Shown piece by piece: positions 8,179-15,352 of a stretch of DNA of 64,000 bases. Source of the stretch: Planctomycetaceae bacterium (GTDB taxonomy: Bacteria; Planctomycetota; Planctomycetia; Planctomycetales; Planctomycetaceae); contig JAWKUA010000009.1 in assembly GCA_041398785.1 (NCBI GenBank), positions 1-64,000 on the forward strand, in the 5' to 3' direction. The notes under the pieces are model-generated. The model saw only the letters and a program-made list of their open reading frames with translations. It searched no databases and was not told where the DNA came from. The stretch's first letter is position 1, and every line of letters begins with the position of its first letter. A program made the position numbers and the translations under genes.

Positions 8179-8850
8179 TTAGCGTCGACGGTGCAGAACC
8201 ACGCAGGTATCGTGAAGGCCAGGGATGAAGGAACTGGAATACGTCTTCTTCGACGACGTATTGCCGTGCTGGAAGCGGATGATTTCCGTTGTGGCGGGCC
8301 ACAGGCCGATGTCGATGGCTCGGACCAGCAGCAGTTGTGATAGCGGCTGGTAGCGACCCCGGTCGCTGAAGCCTCCCAGCAGGACGGCGATCTTGCCGTT
8401 CGGCCGCAGGACGTTCAGGCAGTTGCTGAGCACGGCCTGCATCCGGTCCAGAAAGATGTTGAGCGTTGGTGCGTTCGACAGGCAGCCGGGATCCTGACTG
8501 TACTGGATCATTTTCCAATATGGCGGATGCAGCCACGCGAAGTCAAAGTCGCCGATGTTGGCATAGGACTCCGGGTCAGCAGCGTCCTGGCCGTGGCGGA
8601 TGTCCATACTGTGGCAGCGAATCTTGAGCTCCCGGCAAACATCACGGCATGTCCCTCCTCCCGTCATGGGATCCAATACACTGCGAGCTCCGTAGTATTG
8701 GATCAGATCCCGGATCAAATAGCCTCCGCAGTTCCCTCGATATCCGGGGTTTCCATAGGGACCGCGGCGGCGTTTGGCGTGGATGCTGGTCAGATGCGGC
8801 ACCGGGCTGGCGTTGACAGGTGCGGCGGGAAGTTCAATGAGTTGTGACAT
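8179..8850 (-). CDS. Orphan DNA methyltransferase-like protein
   Basis: A 223-aa class I SAM-dependent methyltransferase. The SAM-binding motif is SVLDPMTGGGTCRDVC (about residues 56-71), and the catalytic motif is HPPYW (near residue 108), the (D/N/S)PPY-type loop of N6-adenine and N4-cytosine DNA methyltransferases, with His in the first position. KIAVLLGG is a later Rossmann strand. No restriction enzyme is adjacent. The start ATG at 8850 follows AACGAAAGGAGA; the longer frame is rejected. A plausible role is self-modification of the element against host restriction (inference). Confidence 0.8.
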   Translation of the reverse strand: MSQLIELPAAPVNASPVPHLTSIHAKRRRGPYGNPGYRGNCGGYLIRDLIQYYGARSVLDPMTGGGTCRDVCRELKIRCHSMDIRHGQDAADPESYANIGDFDFAWLHPPYWKMIQYSQDPGCLSNAPTLNIFLDRMQAVLSNCLNVLRPNGKIAVLLGGFSDRGRYQPLSQLLLVRAIDIGLWPATTEIIRFQHGNTSSKKTYSSSFIPGLHDTCVVLHRRR

Positions 8851-8885
8851 GGTGAGTCTCCTTTCGTTGTTGGTTTCCACGAAAG

Positions 8886-9516
8886 GCGGCTGAGGCCGTC
8901 AGGCGGGAACTCAAGAGGTCTGGGTGCGGGCCGCCGCGAAGCGGCAACACGGCCTCTTGAATGACCGCCGGTCTCAGCCAGGCTGGAAACGATCAACAAC
9001 CGAAGGGAGACGACTCCTGCCCTGCTGTGGACTGGATTGCAGGATTTCAGGGATGCCGGGGGTCGGCATTGCGGGATTTCGCCGATGCGGTGATGTGGTG
9101 ATCCGGCGGGACGATGAAACGTCCGGGACATGACTGCGGTGCGACGTAGTTGTGGCGGGCCGGTTTTGCAGCGATGTGATCCGTCGCCGCTGCAGCGATG
9201 TCGTGGATCGGAGAAGTGGCTGTGCGGCGATCCGATGCTGCTGAACTGCGGTTTGGAGGTGGTCCGGCGTTGCGGTCTTACGGCGTACCGTTTTGTCGCA
9301 GCGGATGGGTGCGGCGACACGGCAACTCGTCGGCACGGAACAGCGGTCTTGTGGCGGCACGATTGGTCGGTGTTATGAGTTTGCGGTGAAACGACGGTGC
9401 TGGAATGCGGCGTTGCGATCTTGCGGTGAATTTGTTCGCCGGCATTCCGAGGATACTGCTTTGCGGCGGTGCAGAAATCTGTGGCTGCGGTGATGTGGTT
9501 TCATGACGTTGCGGAG
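8886..9516. other. Low-complexity intergenic region rich in TGCGG motifs
   Basis: About 630 bases without a credible gene. From about 9060 on, a degenerate motif of the type TGCGG(T/C)GATG recurs at irregular spacing of roughly 10-40 bases (for example near 9084, 9169, 9231, 9407, 9460 and 9488). Open frames across it are repetitive in composition (runs of S, T, R, H) and look spurious. It could be a decayed tandem repeat. Confidence 0.45.
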
Positions 9517-10476
9517 TCACGGCGAGGCGGGTTCGGTTGCGACGTTCCGGGCTATGCGGCGGAGGACGTCGTTCCAGTCTTCGCCGGGATTGGGCGGGAA
9601 GTCCGGGACGATGGCGAGCGGGATGTCCGCCAGGGCTTCGGAGATTTGGGCGGACAGCTTGCGGCCTCCGTCGTCGTTGTCGAGGGCGAGGACGACGATG
9701 CTACCGGGCGGCATTTGTTCGGCGGCGGATCTCAGGCAGTCGGATTGCAGCGGACTGATCTGGCCCGCGGTGCTGAAGAATCGGCGGCGGTCGGTGCCTT
9801 TGATGGCGGCGTAGCTCAGCAGGTCGATGCCGGTTTCGCAGATGACCATGATCCGGTCGTCGGGGCGTGGTACCGACGAATGCAGGGCCTTGATGCCTCC
9901 GGGTGAGAAGCCGGTGAAGTTGCGGTTCTTCAGTTCGAAGCCGCACAGGCCGTCGGCGTTGTGGTGCGGGAACAGGGCGTTGCCGCGACGATCGATGCGG
10001 ATCCGGTCTGCGAAGATGGGATCGGCCAATAAGGATCGCGGAATGCCGCGTTCGGTTTCCAGATAGGGATGGCTGCCGGCAATCGGCCGGGCTTCCAGCC
10101 ATGTGGTCAGGACTCGGGCGGCATCGTGTTCGGACGGTTGCAGTTCCATCGGCGATGCTGGCAGATCCCGCGGGAGGAGGGGATTCGGATTGATTCCGAT
10201 CCATGGTCGCAGCAGTTTTCTGACTTCGCCGAGAGACACCCGGTCCCGTGTCTGGATGAAGTCAATGATTGTGCCGCTGTCGTTGCCCTTCGCGTTGAAG
10301 TAGATGAACTGGCCGGTTTTGGATTTGGTCACGATCAGCTTGTCGCCGTTGGGATGTTTCATGACGGCGCTGCTGCGGCTGCTCTGCCGTCGATCCAATA
10401 CGAAGCCTCGCGACGCCGCGTATTGGCACAGATCGATGCGCTTCATTTGTTCCAGTTCGTCGGACCGTGACTGCAT
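9517..10476 (-). CDS. DUF3991/TOPRIM domain protein (plasmid primase-like)
   Basis: A 319-aa protein. Residues 10-100 (IDLCQYAASRGFVLD, GTIIDFIQTRDRVSLGEVRKLLR) match DUF3991, the zinc-free relative of the primase N-terminal region found on plasmids. The second half is a TOPRIM domain: IMVICETGIDLLSYAAI supplies the Glu and VVLALDNDDGG the D-x-D. Family members are linked to plasmid DNA replication or mobilisation. The start at 10476 is preferred because upstream extension runs into the divergent parA promoter region, although no strong ribosome-binding site is present. Divergent from parA. Confidence 0.8.
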   Translation of the reverse strand: MQSRSDELEQMKRIDLCQYAASRGFVLDRRQSSRSSAVMKHPNGDKLIVTKSKTGQFIYFNAKGNDSGTIIDFIQTRDRVSLGEVRKLLRPWIGINPNPLLPRDLPASPMELQPSEHDAARVLTTWLEARPIAGSHPYLETERGIPRSLLADPIFADRIRIDRRGNALFPHHNADGLCGFELKNRNFTGFSPGGIKALHSSVPRPDDRIMVICETGIDLLSYAAIKGTDRRRFFSTAGQISPLQSDCLRSAAEQMPPGSIVVLALDNDDGGRKLSAQISEALADIPLAIVPDFPPNPGEDWNDVLRRIARNVATEPASP

Positions 10477-10541
10477 AGTCCGAACGTAGCGCGGTTCCAA
10501 TATTCGCGCCAAACAAAAAGCGGGGCGATGGGAAACGAGGC

Positions 10542-10584
10542 TGTGGACAACATTGGCCCGCTCCGGCAACAGGCCTGTGGATAA
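10542..10584. promoter_or_regulatory. Two DnaA-box-like sites in the toprim-parA divergent region
   Basis: TGTGGATAA at 10576-10584 is an exact reverse-complement DnaA box (TTATCCACA). TGTGGACAA at 10542-10550 differs by one base. They lie 34 bases apart in the 187-base gap between the divergent toprim and parA genes. A third box at 13305 stands by the iterons. Confidence 0.5.
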
Positions 10585-10663
10585 CTTTCGCAAGCCGCTT
10601 GCGCGGAAGAGGGGGCCGGTTTACCGTGGAACCGTAACCACGTGCCGCCGCAGGCACAGAAAC

Positions 10664-11293
10664 ATGGATGTCATGATTTATGCTCTTTTGAACCAGAAGG
10701 GCGGCGTCGGCAAGACCACGCTGGCCATTCATATCGCTGCGGAACTCACGCGGCTGAACCGCCGCGTGTTGCTGATTGATGCCGATCCTCAGGGCAGTGC
10801 TCTGGCGTGGTCCAGCGGCCGCGACGAACACAGTTTCAGCGTCGTCGGTATGGCCAAACCGACGCTGCACAAGGCGATCGGTTCCCTGGCCGGCGATTAC
10901 GACGACGTGGTGATCGACGGTCCGCCGAGAATCGCCGAACTGGCCCGGTCGATCATTCTGGCGTCCGACGTGGTCATCATTCCGCTGCTGCCGAGCCCTC
11001 TCGACGTGTGGGCCGCCGCCGAGACCGTCGATCTGATCCGCGAAGCTCAGACGTACCGCGACGATCTGAAGTGCTGCCTGCTGGTGAACCGCCGGATCGT
11101 CAACACCGCCATCGGCCGCGACGTGCGGAAGGCTCTGGCCGAACTGAATGTTCCCGTGCTCAAGACCGACGTGGCCCAGCGAGTGGCCTTCGCCGAAACC
11201 ATGGCCACTGGTTCCACGGTGCTCGACGGTCGGCGGTCCAAGGCTTCGAAGGAAATCCAGAAGCTGGTCAGCGAACTCAGGAGGCTGCCATGA
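10664..11293 (+). CDS. parA: ParA-family partition ATPase
   Basis: A 209-aa Walker-type ATPase of the short ParA class. LLNQKGGVGKTTLAIHIA is the deviant Walker A motif with its signature Lys, RVLLIDADPQGSALAW is the A' motif, and DDVVIDGPP is Walker B. There is no N-terminal HTH extension, as in type Ib plasmid partition ATPases. It couples ATP hydrolysis to segregation of the element. ATG at 10664 is used; ATG 10673 is also possible. The stop overlaps the start of the next gene (ATGA), so the two are translationally coupled. Confidence 0.92.
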   Translation: MDVMIYALLNQKGGVGKTTLAIHIAAELTRLNRRVLLIDADPQGSALAWSSGRDEHSFSVVGMAKPTLHKAIGSLAGDYDDVVIDGPPRIAELARSIILASDVVIIPLLPSPLDVWAAAETVDLIREAQTYRDDLKCCLLVNRRIVNTAIGRDVRKALAELNVPVLKTDVAQRVAFAETMATGSTVLDGRRSKASKEIQKLVSELRRLP

Positions 11294-11541
11294 CCAAGAC
11301 TGTGCCGATCACCACGCGAGCTCCCAAACCCGCCGAAGCCGACACCTGGGTTGAAGAAGGTGCCGAAACCGTTCCCGCTCGATTCACGCCTCCGTCCGGC
11401 CGCACCAAACGCCTGACTCTCGACATCGACGCCGATGCTCACCGAGCTCTGAAAATGCACTGCGCGAAGAATGACCGCCAGATCGCCGAATTCATCCGCG
11501 AACTCATCTCCCGCGAGATCGATGCCGCCAATTGGGAGTAG
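11290..11541 (+). CDS. Ribbon-helix-helix partition partner of ParA
   Basis: An 83-aa protein starting at the ATG that overlaps the parA stop. The N-terminal 35 residues are proline-rich and probably disordered. The C-terminus (KRLTLDIDADAHRALKMHCAKND then IAEFIRELISREI) is a canonical ribbon-helix-helix DNA-binding fold. In type Ib partition systems such proteins bind the centromere, stimulate ParA and repress the operon. Function by position and fold. Confidence 0.8.
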   Translation: MTKTVPITTRAPKPAEADTWVEEGAETVPARFTPPSGRTKRLTLDIDADAHRALKMHCAKNDRQIAEFIRELISREIDAANWE

Positions 11542-11548
11542 GGGAGTC

Positions 11549-11869
11549 ATGGCCGCAGAACCGGGTCATCGCCAATCGTTTCAGGCTGCAGCAGACGGCA
11601 GCACAGATCCAATGCCGGTCCATACAACCCGACGCCGCGATTGGGCAGCTTTCAAGTCGGACCTGGAAGCACTGGCAGCGGCGATCAATGATCCCGAAAC
11701 TCCGACCAGTCCTGCCTGGATCAAACGGCAGGCCATCGCCATCGCGACTAAGCATCATTCGCTGTTCGACACCGTCATCCACCACGTCCGCCGAATTCTG
11801 GAAACGGAATACAACCGGCCGGAACGGCATTCCCATAACGACTCGCGCCCGGAACTCCGTTCGTCCTGA
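11549..11869 (+). CDS. Hypothetical protein downstream of the partition genes
   Basis: A 106-aa frame starting 7 bases after the RHH gene stop, with GGGGAG just before the ATG. The core (WAAFKSDLEALAAAINDPETPTSPAWIKRQAIAIATKHHSLFDTVIHHVRRILETEY) is helical. Function unknown; it probably belongs to the parA operon. Confidence 0.5.
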   Translation: MAAEPGHRQSFQAAADGSTDPMPVHTTRRRDWAAFKSDLEALAAAINDPETPTSPAWIKRQAIAIATKHHSLFDTVIHHVRRILETEYNRPERHSHNDSRPELRSS

Positions 11870-11904
11870 CCAGGTTGACATATGGCGTTCAACAGCAAAG
11901 CTTG

Positions 11905-11930
11905 ACCAGATGTACCATATCTGGTACTAT
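11905..11930 (+). promoter_or_regulatory. Palindromic operator and -10 of the toxin-antitoxin operon
   Basis: ACCAGAT (11905-11911) and ATCTGGT (11919-11925) form one inverted repeat; GTACCA (11912-11917) and TGGTAC (11922-11927) form a second, overlapping one. TACTAT (11925-11930), a -10-like hexamer, overlaps the right arms. The toxin ATG is at 11936, so a transcript would start at or next to the start codon. The layout fits autorepression by the antitoxin. Confidence 0.6.
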
Positions 11931-11935
11931 CAGCT

Positions 11936-12286
11936 ATGAAGAAGCTCAAGCGAATTGAAGCGGCCTTCTTTCAGTTGGGGTCCGGGAAGGAACCCGTGCG
12001 GGATTGGCTGTTGTCGCTGACGCCGGACGATCGCAAAGTGATCGGTGATGACATTCGCACGGCCGAATTCGGCTGGCCGATCGGAATGCCGCTGTGTCGG
12101 GCGATCACCGGTCGACACGGGCTCTGGGAAGTGCGCAGCAGCCTGTCGTCACGGAGAATCGCCCGAGTCTTCTTCTGTATCAAAGACAACAGGATGGTGC
12201 TGTTGCACGGCATCATCAAGAAAACGCAGCAGACACCGGTCCAGGACCTGGACCTTGCCGAACGGCGAAGAAAGGAACTGACATGA
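11936..12286 (+). CDS. HigB/RelE-like (Gp49 family) toxin
   Basis: A 116-aa RelE-superfamily toxin of the phage-derived Gp49-like/HigB branch: KEPVRDWLLSLTPDDRKVIGDDI, then GLWEVRSSLSSRRIARVFFCI and MVLLHGIIKKTQQTP. Basic residues in the R--R--RV strand and the KK-T segment are those used by ribosome-dependent mRNA interferases. It precedes its antitoxin (reverse order, as in higBA) and overlaps it by four bases (ATGA). A palindromic operator lies directly upstream. Confidence 0.9.
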   Translation: MKKLKRIEAAFFQLGSGKEPVRDWLLSLTPDDRKVIGDDIRTAEFGWPIGMPLCRAITGRHGLWEVRSSLSSRRIARVFFCIKDNRMVLLHGIIKKTQQTPVQDLDLAERRRKELT

Positions 12287-12570
12287 GCAAACGCAAACCA
12301 CGTATTGGATCGTCGTTCGAATCGTTCCTGCAGGAACAGGGAACTCTGACCGAAACCACGAACCGGGCGATCAAGCGAGTGATCGCGTTCCAGCTTCAGG
12401 AGGCCATGGAAAAGGAATCGCTGTCGAAGAACGCTCTGGCCGAACGAATGAACACCAGCCGCTCACAGCTCGACCGCATCCTGGACCCGGACAACGACGG
12501 TGTGACGCTGAAAGCCCTGGCCAGCGCCGCCAAAGCCGTCGGCCGCGAACTGAGCATCGGGCTGAAGTAG
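12283..12570 (+). CDS. XRE-family HigA-like antitoxin
   Basis: A 95-aa protein. Residues 40-90 hold a helix-turn-helix of the XRE type (SKNALAERMNTSRSQLDRIL then VTLKALASAAKAVGREL). The start overlaps the toxin stop. It is expected to neutralise the toxin and bind the palindrome at 11905-11927 to repress the operon. Such pairs stabilise plasmids and integrated elements. Confidence 0.9.
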   Translation: MSKRKPRIGSSFESFLQEQGTLTETTNRAIKRVIAFQLQEAMEKESLSKNALAERMNTSRSQLDRILDPDNDGVTLKALASAAKAVGRELSIGLK

Positions 12571-12596
12571 GGGAATCGCGCCGCCGAGACCGTGCG

Positions 12597-12698
12597 TCAC
12601 TCAAAGCGCTTGAAGCACCGCACGCAGACCACATCGTCATTCGGCCAGTCGTTGAAGATTCGGTGAAAGCCGAACAGGCAGCACAGTTTCATGAACAT
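12597..12698 (-). CDS. 33-aa zinc-knuckle-like small protein
   Basis: A short frame MFMKLCCLFGFHRIF... ending VVCVRCFKRFE. It has paired cysteines (CC and C-x2-C) and a CLFGFH segment resembling the CKLFGHK start of DUF1660-type phage and plasmid proteins. ATGGAGGAACAACG before the start supplies GGAGGA at 6 bases. It lies between the HigA gene and the cysteine-cluster protein gene. The coding call rests on motif and ribosome-binding site only. Confidence 0.55.
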   Translation of the reverse strand: MFMKLCCLFGFHRIFNDWPNDDVVCVRCFKRFE

Positions 12699-12728
12699 CG
12701 TCGTTGTTCCTCCATGTTGGTTTCCTTG

Positions 12729-13106
12729 TCATTCGAGCGCGAACAGCGGGTGATCGGGATCGGACCTGGCTTGGTCGCAGTGGAACACGCGGCACATCAG
12801 CGGGCGGGTTTCATGGATGGTGCACAGGTTCGTCGCAGCGTCCAGAAAATGGCAGGCCAGGCCGTGGCTGCGGTCGTTCAGCAGATAGCCTTCGATCTCA
12901 TCGTCGAAGCCTTTGATCGGTCGGCATTCCTGAGCAATCCGGGGTTCTCGAGCCGCATCCCGCAGATCCGCTTCGAGAACCAGGCTCCGGCAGCAGTCAC
13001 CGCAGCGGCATTCGCAGTCGACGGCATGTTCCCGCTCGATGCACGCGCCGCACTCGTCCGGGTCGTGTTCGCCGTCTTCGTCGAGTTCGTGCATGTCGCC
13101 GATCAT
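12729..13106 (-). CDS. YkgJ-family cysteine cluster protein
   Basis: A 125-aa protein with many cysteines: ECGACI, DCECRCGDCC, HGLACHFLDAATNLCTIHETRPLMCRVFHC. The C-x2-CC and terminal C-x-I-(H)-x-RP-x-x-C-R-x-F pattern is that of the YkgJ/PF03692 family of putative Zn/Fe-S binding proteins. Enzymatic activity is not known for most members. The frame is open further upstream; ATG 13106 is taken because the extension is not homologous-looking, but no strong ribosome-binding site marks it. Confidence 0.75.
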   Translation of the reverse strand: MIGDMHELDEDGEHDPDECGACIEREHAVDCECRCGDCCRSLVLEADLRDAAREPRIAQECRPIKGFDDEIEGYLLNDRSHGLACHFLDAATNLCTIHETRPLMCRVFHCDQARSDPDHPLFALE

Positions 13107-13406
13107 AACCACACGCTGCCTCGATTCGCCGGCACTTTCAAGACCTGCATCGCAGGTTCGCAATCCGCAAACGCGTCGCGGAGGAGGGGCCATTCGCAAC
13201 ACGGCTCGGCCATCCCGCCGCCAGCCTTCCTTTTCCCATTGCCCGAATCGCCGCTGCTCTGCGGCCATGACATCGGCACGATCTGAACGCCGCCCCGCCT
13301 CAACTTATCCACAGCCGGTGCGTGTTTGATTCGTGTTAAGGAATCGTGTTACGCCTGGGGACAACCATCCCAAGCGGTTGAATTCACAAAGCAATCTCAT
13401 TCGGCC
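13107..13406. other. Origin-proximal spacer with DnaA box
   Basis: About 300 bases between the cysteine-cluster gene and the iterons. It contains an exact DnaA box (TTATCCACA, 13305-13313) and a short repeated ATTCGTGTTA/ATCGTGTTA motif (about 13331-13353). No supported gene. Probably part of the replication origin. Confidence 0.5.
13305..13313 (+). promoter_or_regulatory. DnaA box
   Basis: Exact consensus TTATCCACA, 94 bases before the first iteron and about 460 bases before the repA start. DnaA boxes next to iterons are a standard part of iteron-type plasmid origins. Confidence 0.6.
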
Positions 13407-13730
13407 GGTGGGTGAACCATCGAAACTCAGTGTGTGAACCGTCGAACGACGGTGTGCAAACCATCGAAGGCTGGCATCGCGGTGGGAAAACTATCGAATC
13501 GGCGTGTGTGAACTGTCGAAATCGGCGGCTGACGGTGGGAGATCCGTCGAAGTCCGGTGGGTCCACTATCGAAACTCCGCCGCGAGTGGGTGAACCATCG
13601 AATTCGGTGGGTGAAGAATCGAAGTCCGCCAGCCGCCAAATCCCGCCGCACCGTGTGTGAACCGTCGAACTTCCGCCGGCGCGGTGGGTGAAGTGTCGAA
13701 AGCGCCACAGGCGGTGGGTGAACCGTCGAA
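13407..13730 (+). repeat. Iteron array, probable oriV (12 copies)
   Basis: Twelve same-direction 18-bp copies with consensus GGTGGGTGAACC(A/G)TCGAA start at 13407, 13429, 13451, 13481, 13503, 13534, 13556, 13585, 13606, 13652, 13683 and 13713. TCGAA is invariant. Start-to-start spacings cluster at 21-22 and 29-31 bases (about two and three helical turns), with one of 46. The array ends about 40 bases before the initiator start. Such iterons are the binding sites of plasmid replication initiators and also control copy number. Confidence 0.9.
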
Positions 13731-13771
13731 ACCGGTTGACGGTCAGCGCCGGCCGTGGCACGGTGATTCCC

Positions 13772-14854
13772 ATGATGCCCGATTCCTCACCGACCCGACC
13801 GCCGCTGCTGCCCGACCGTCATCCCACGCCGGACTTCTTCGTCATCGACGTGTTCGACGCCGCTCCCAAGGGCGACATGGCCAGCATGGAACACCCCATC
13901 TTCAGCCTGTCCACCAAACCCGACCACCGCATCCGCCGCTACGAACACAACGGCAAGTTCGTGGAAATCAAACCGTCGGCCGACGGCCTGGCCACCGTCC
14001 ACGACCGAGACGTGCTGATCTACTGCATCTCACACCTGATCGCCGCCCTGAACGCCGGCCGCGACGTTTCGCAGACGATCCGCTTCAAGGCTCACGACCT
14101 GCTGAAAGCCACCAACCGCATGACCAACGGCCAGTCCTACGAAGCCCTCAAGGCGGCCTTCGAACGCCTGTCCGGCACTCGCATCAGCACCAACATCGTG
14201 ACGGGCGGGAAGGAAGAATTCGAAACCTTCGGCATCATCGAACGAGCCCGCATCGTGCGAGAAACCCGCGACGGCCGCATGCAGGAAGTGGAAGTCAAGC
14301 TGTCCGACTGGGTGTTCAACGCGATTCATTCGCGAGAAGTGCTGACGCTGCACCGCAACTATTTCCGGCTGCGAAGACCGATTGAACGCCGCCTGTACGA
14401 ACTGGCGAGAAAGCATTGCGGCCGCCAGTCCGAATGGCGAATCTCGCTGGACCTGCTGCGCCGCAAGGTGGGTTCCGGCTCGACGCTGAAGGAGTTCAAA
14501 CGCCTCGTCAACCGAGTCATCGCCGACGACCTCCGCAACAGCCACATGCCCGACTACACGCTGCGACTCGAAGAACGCCCGTCCCCCGACGACGACATCA
14601 TCATCTTCGAAAACCGAGGCCAAATCCCCGCCGCCCTGTCACCGGCCAATGCCGACACAGCTCCCATCATCCCGCCCCTGAACCCCGACACCTACCACGC
14701 CGCCCGTCTGCAGGCCCCCGGCTGGGACGTCCACGAACTCGAACGCCAATGGCGCCACTGGCTCGACCTCACCGAAGCCGAATCGCCCAGAAACCCCGAT
14801 GCGGCCTTCATCGGCTTCTGCAGAAAATGGCAGGCGAGAAGGGGACGGGAGTGA
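13772..14854 (+). CDS. repA: Plasmid replication initiator protein (RepA, RPA family)
   Basis: A 360-aa replication initiator. Features of the RPA family: EHPIFSLSTKPDHRIRRYEHNGKFVEI, then DVLIYCISHL, RLSGTRISTNI and the winged-helix region IERRLYELARKHCG-----WRISLDLLRRKVGSGSTLKEFKRLV. The start is ATG 13772 (or the adjacent ATG 13775); the longer frame would read through the last iterons. Position right behind the iterons makes it the likely initiator of this origin. The C-terminus (about 290-360) is proline-rich then helical. Confidence 0.9.
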   Translation: MMPDSSPTRPPLLPDRHPTPDFFVIDVFDAAPKGDMASMEHPIFSLSTKPDHRIRRYEHNGKFVEIKPSADGLATVHDRDVLIYCISHLIAALNAGRDVSQTIRFKAHDLLKATNRMTNGQSYEALKAAFERLSGTRISTNIVTGGKEEFETFGIIERARIVRETRDGRMQEVEVKLSDWVFNAIHSREVLTLHRNYFRLRRPIERRLYELARKHCGRQSEWRISLDLLRRKVGSGSTLKEFKRLVNRVIADDLRNSHMPDYTLRLEERPSPDDDIIIFENRGQIPAALSPANADTAPIIPPLNPDTYHAARLQAPGWDVHELERQWRHWLDLTEAESPRNPDAAFIGFCRKWQARRGRE

Positions 14855-15352
14855 GAGTGGCACTGTGAACGCTACTTTCGTCCGTGACGCTGGTCCGCTT
14901 CGTGCATGTTCGAGACAATGCTTCGGTTGGTCTCACCGACGCAGCTTGAGCACTCGTCTGGGCAACCTCCGGCGCCCCACTGCGAAAAGTGCAACACCTG
15001 ACGGCATCAGCGAATACACGGTTGTATGACCACCCCGTATCAGGAAGGTCGTGCTCCGTTCAAAGGCTGGACACCATGTTGTTTTCCACGTCAAACTTCA
15101 CGAAGGTCGCTTGCAATGACTGAGCTTCCGGAGAGTTATGCTCGACATCCCGGATTTCATTGTTCCACGGGCGGGACAGGTATTATCCCTCACCGTAATT
15201 TCGCGACGCAGTGCCATACCCTACTTCACGGACGATAGAGTCGGCCCTGCAACCGACCACTGCTGGCGACACCCCGAAATTTCCTGCGACTTGAAATCAC
15301 GGATTCTATTTGCAATGCCCTTTGTGCGGGGGGCACTATAGGTGGTGTTAAT
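14855..15352. other. Intergenic region upstream of the cas operon
   Basis: About 500 bases. Short overlapping frames exist but none has motif support. The cas promoter should lie here; TTGCAA (15310-15315) and TATA near 15337 are weak candidates. AGGTGG at 15340-15345 is the ribosome-binding site of the cas4-cas1 gene. Confidence 0.4.

Noticed and set aside
9130..9378. Possible coding frames in the TGCGG-rich region
   Set aside because: Frames are open on both strands because of the repeated GC-rich motif; products are low in complexity with no start signals.
13103..13312. A 69-codon minus-strand ORF starting GTG at the DnaA box
   Set aside because: The start coincides with TTATCCACA and the product has no motif; more likely non-coding origin sequence.
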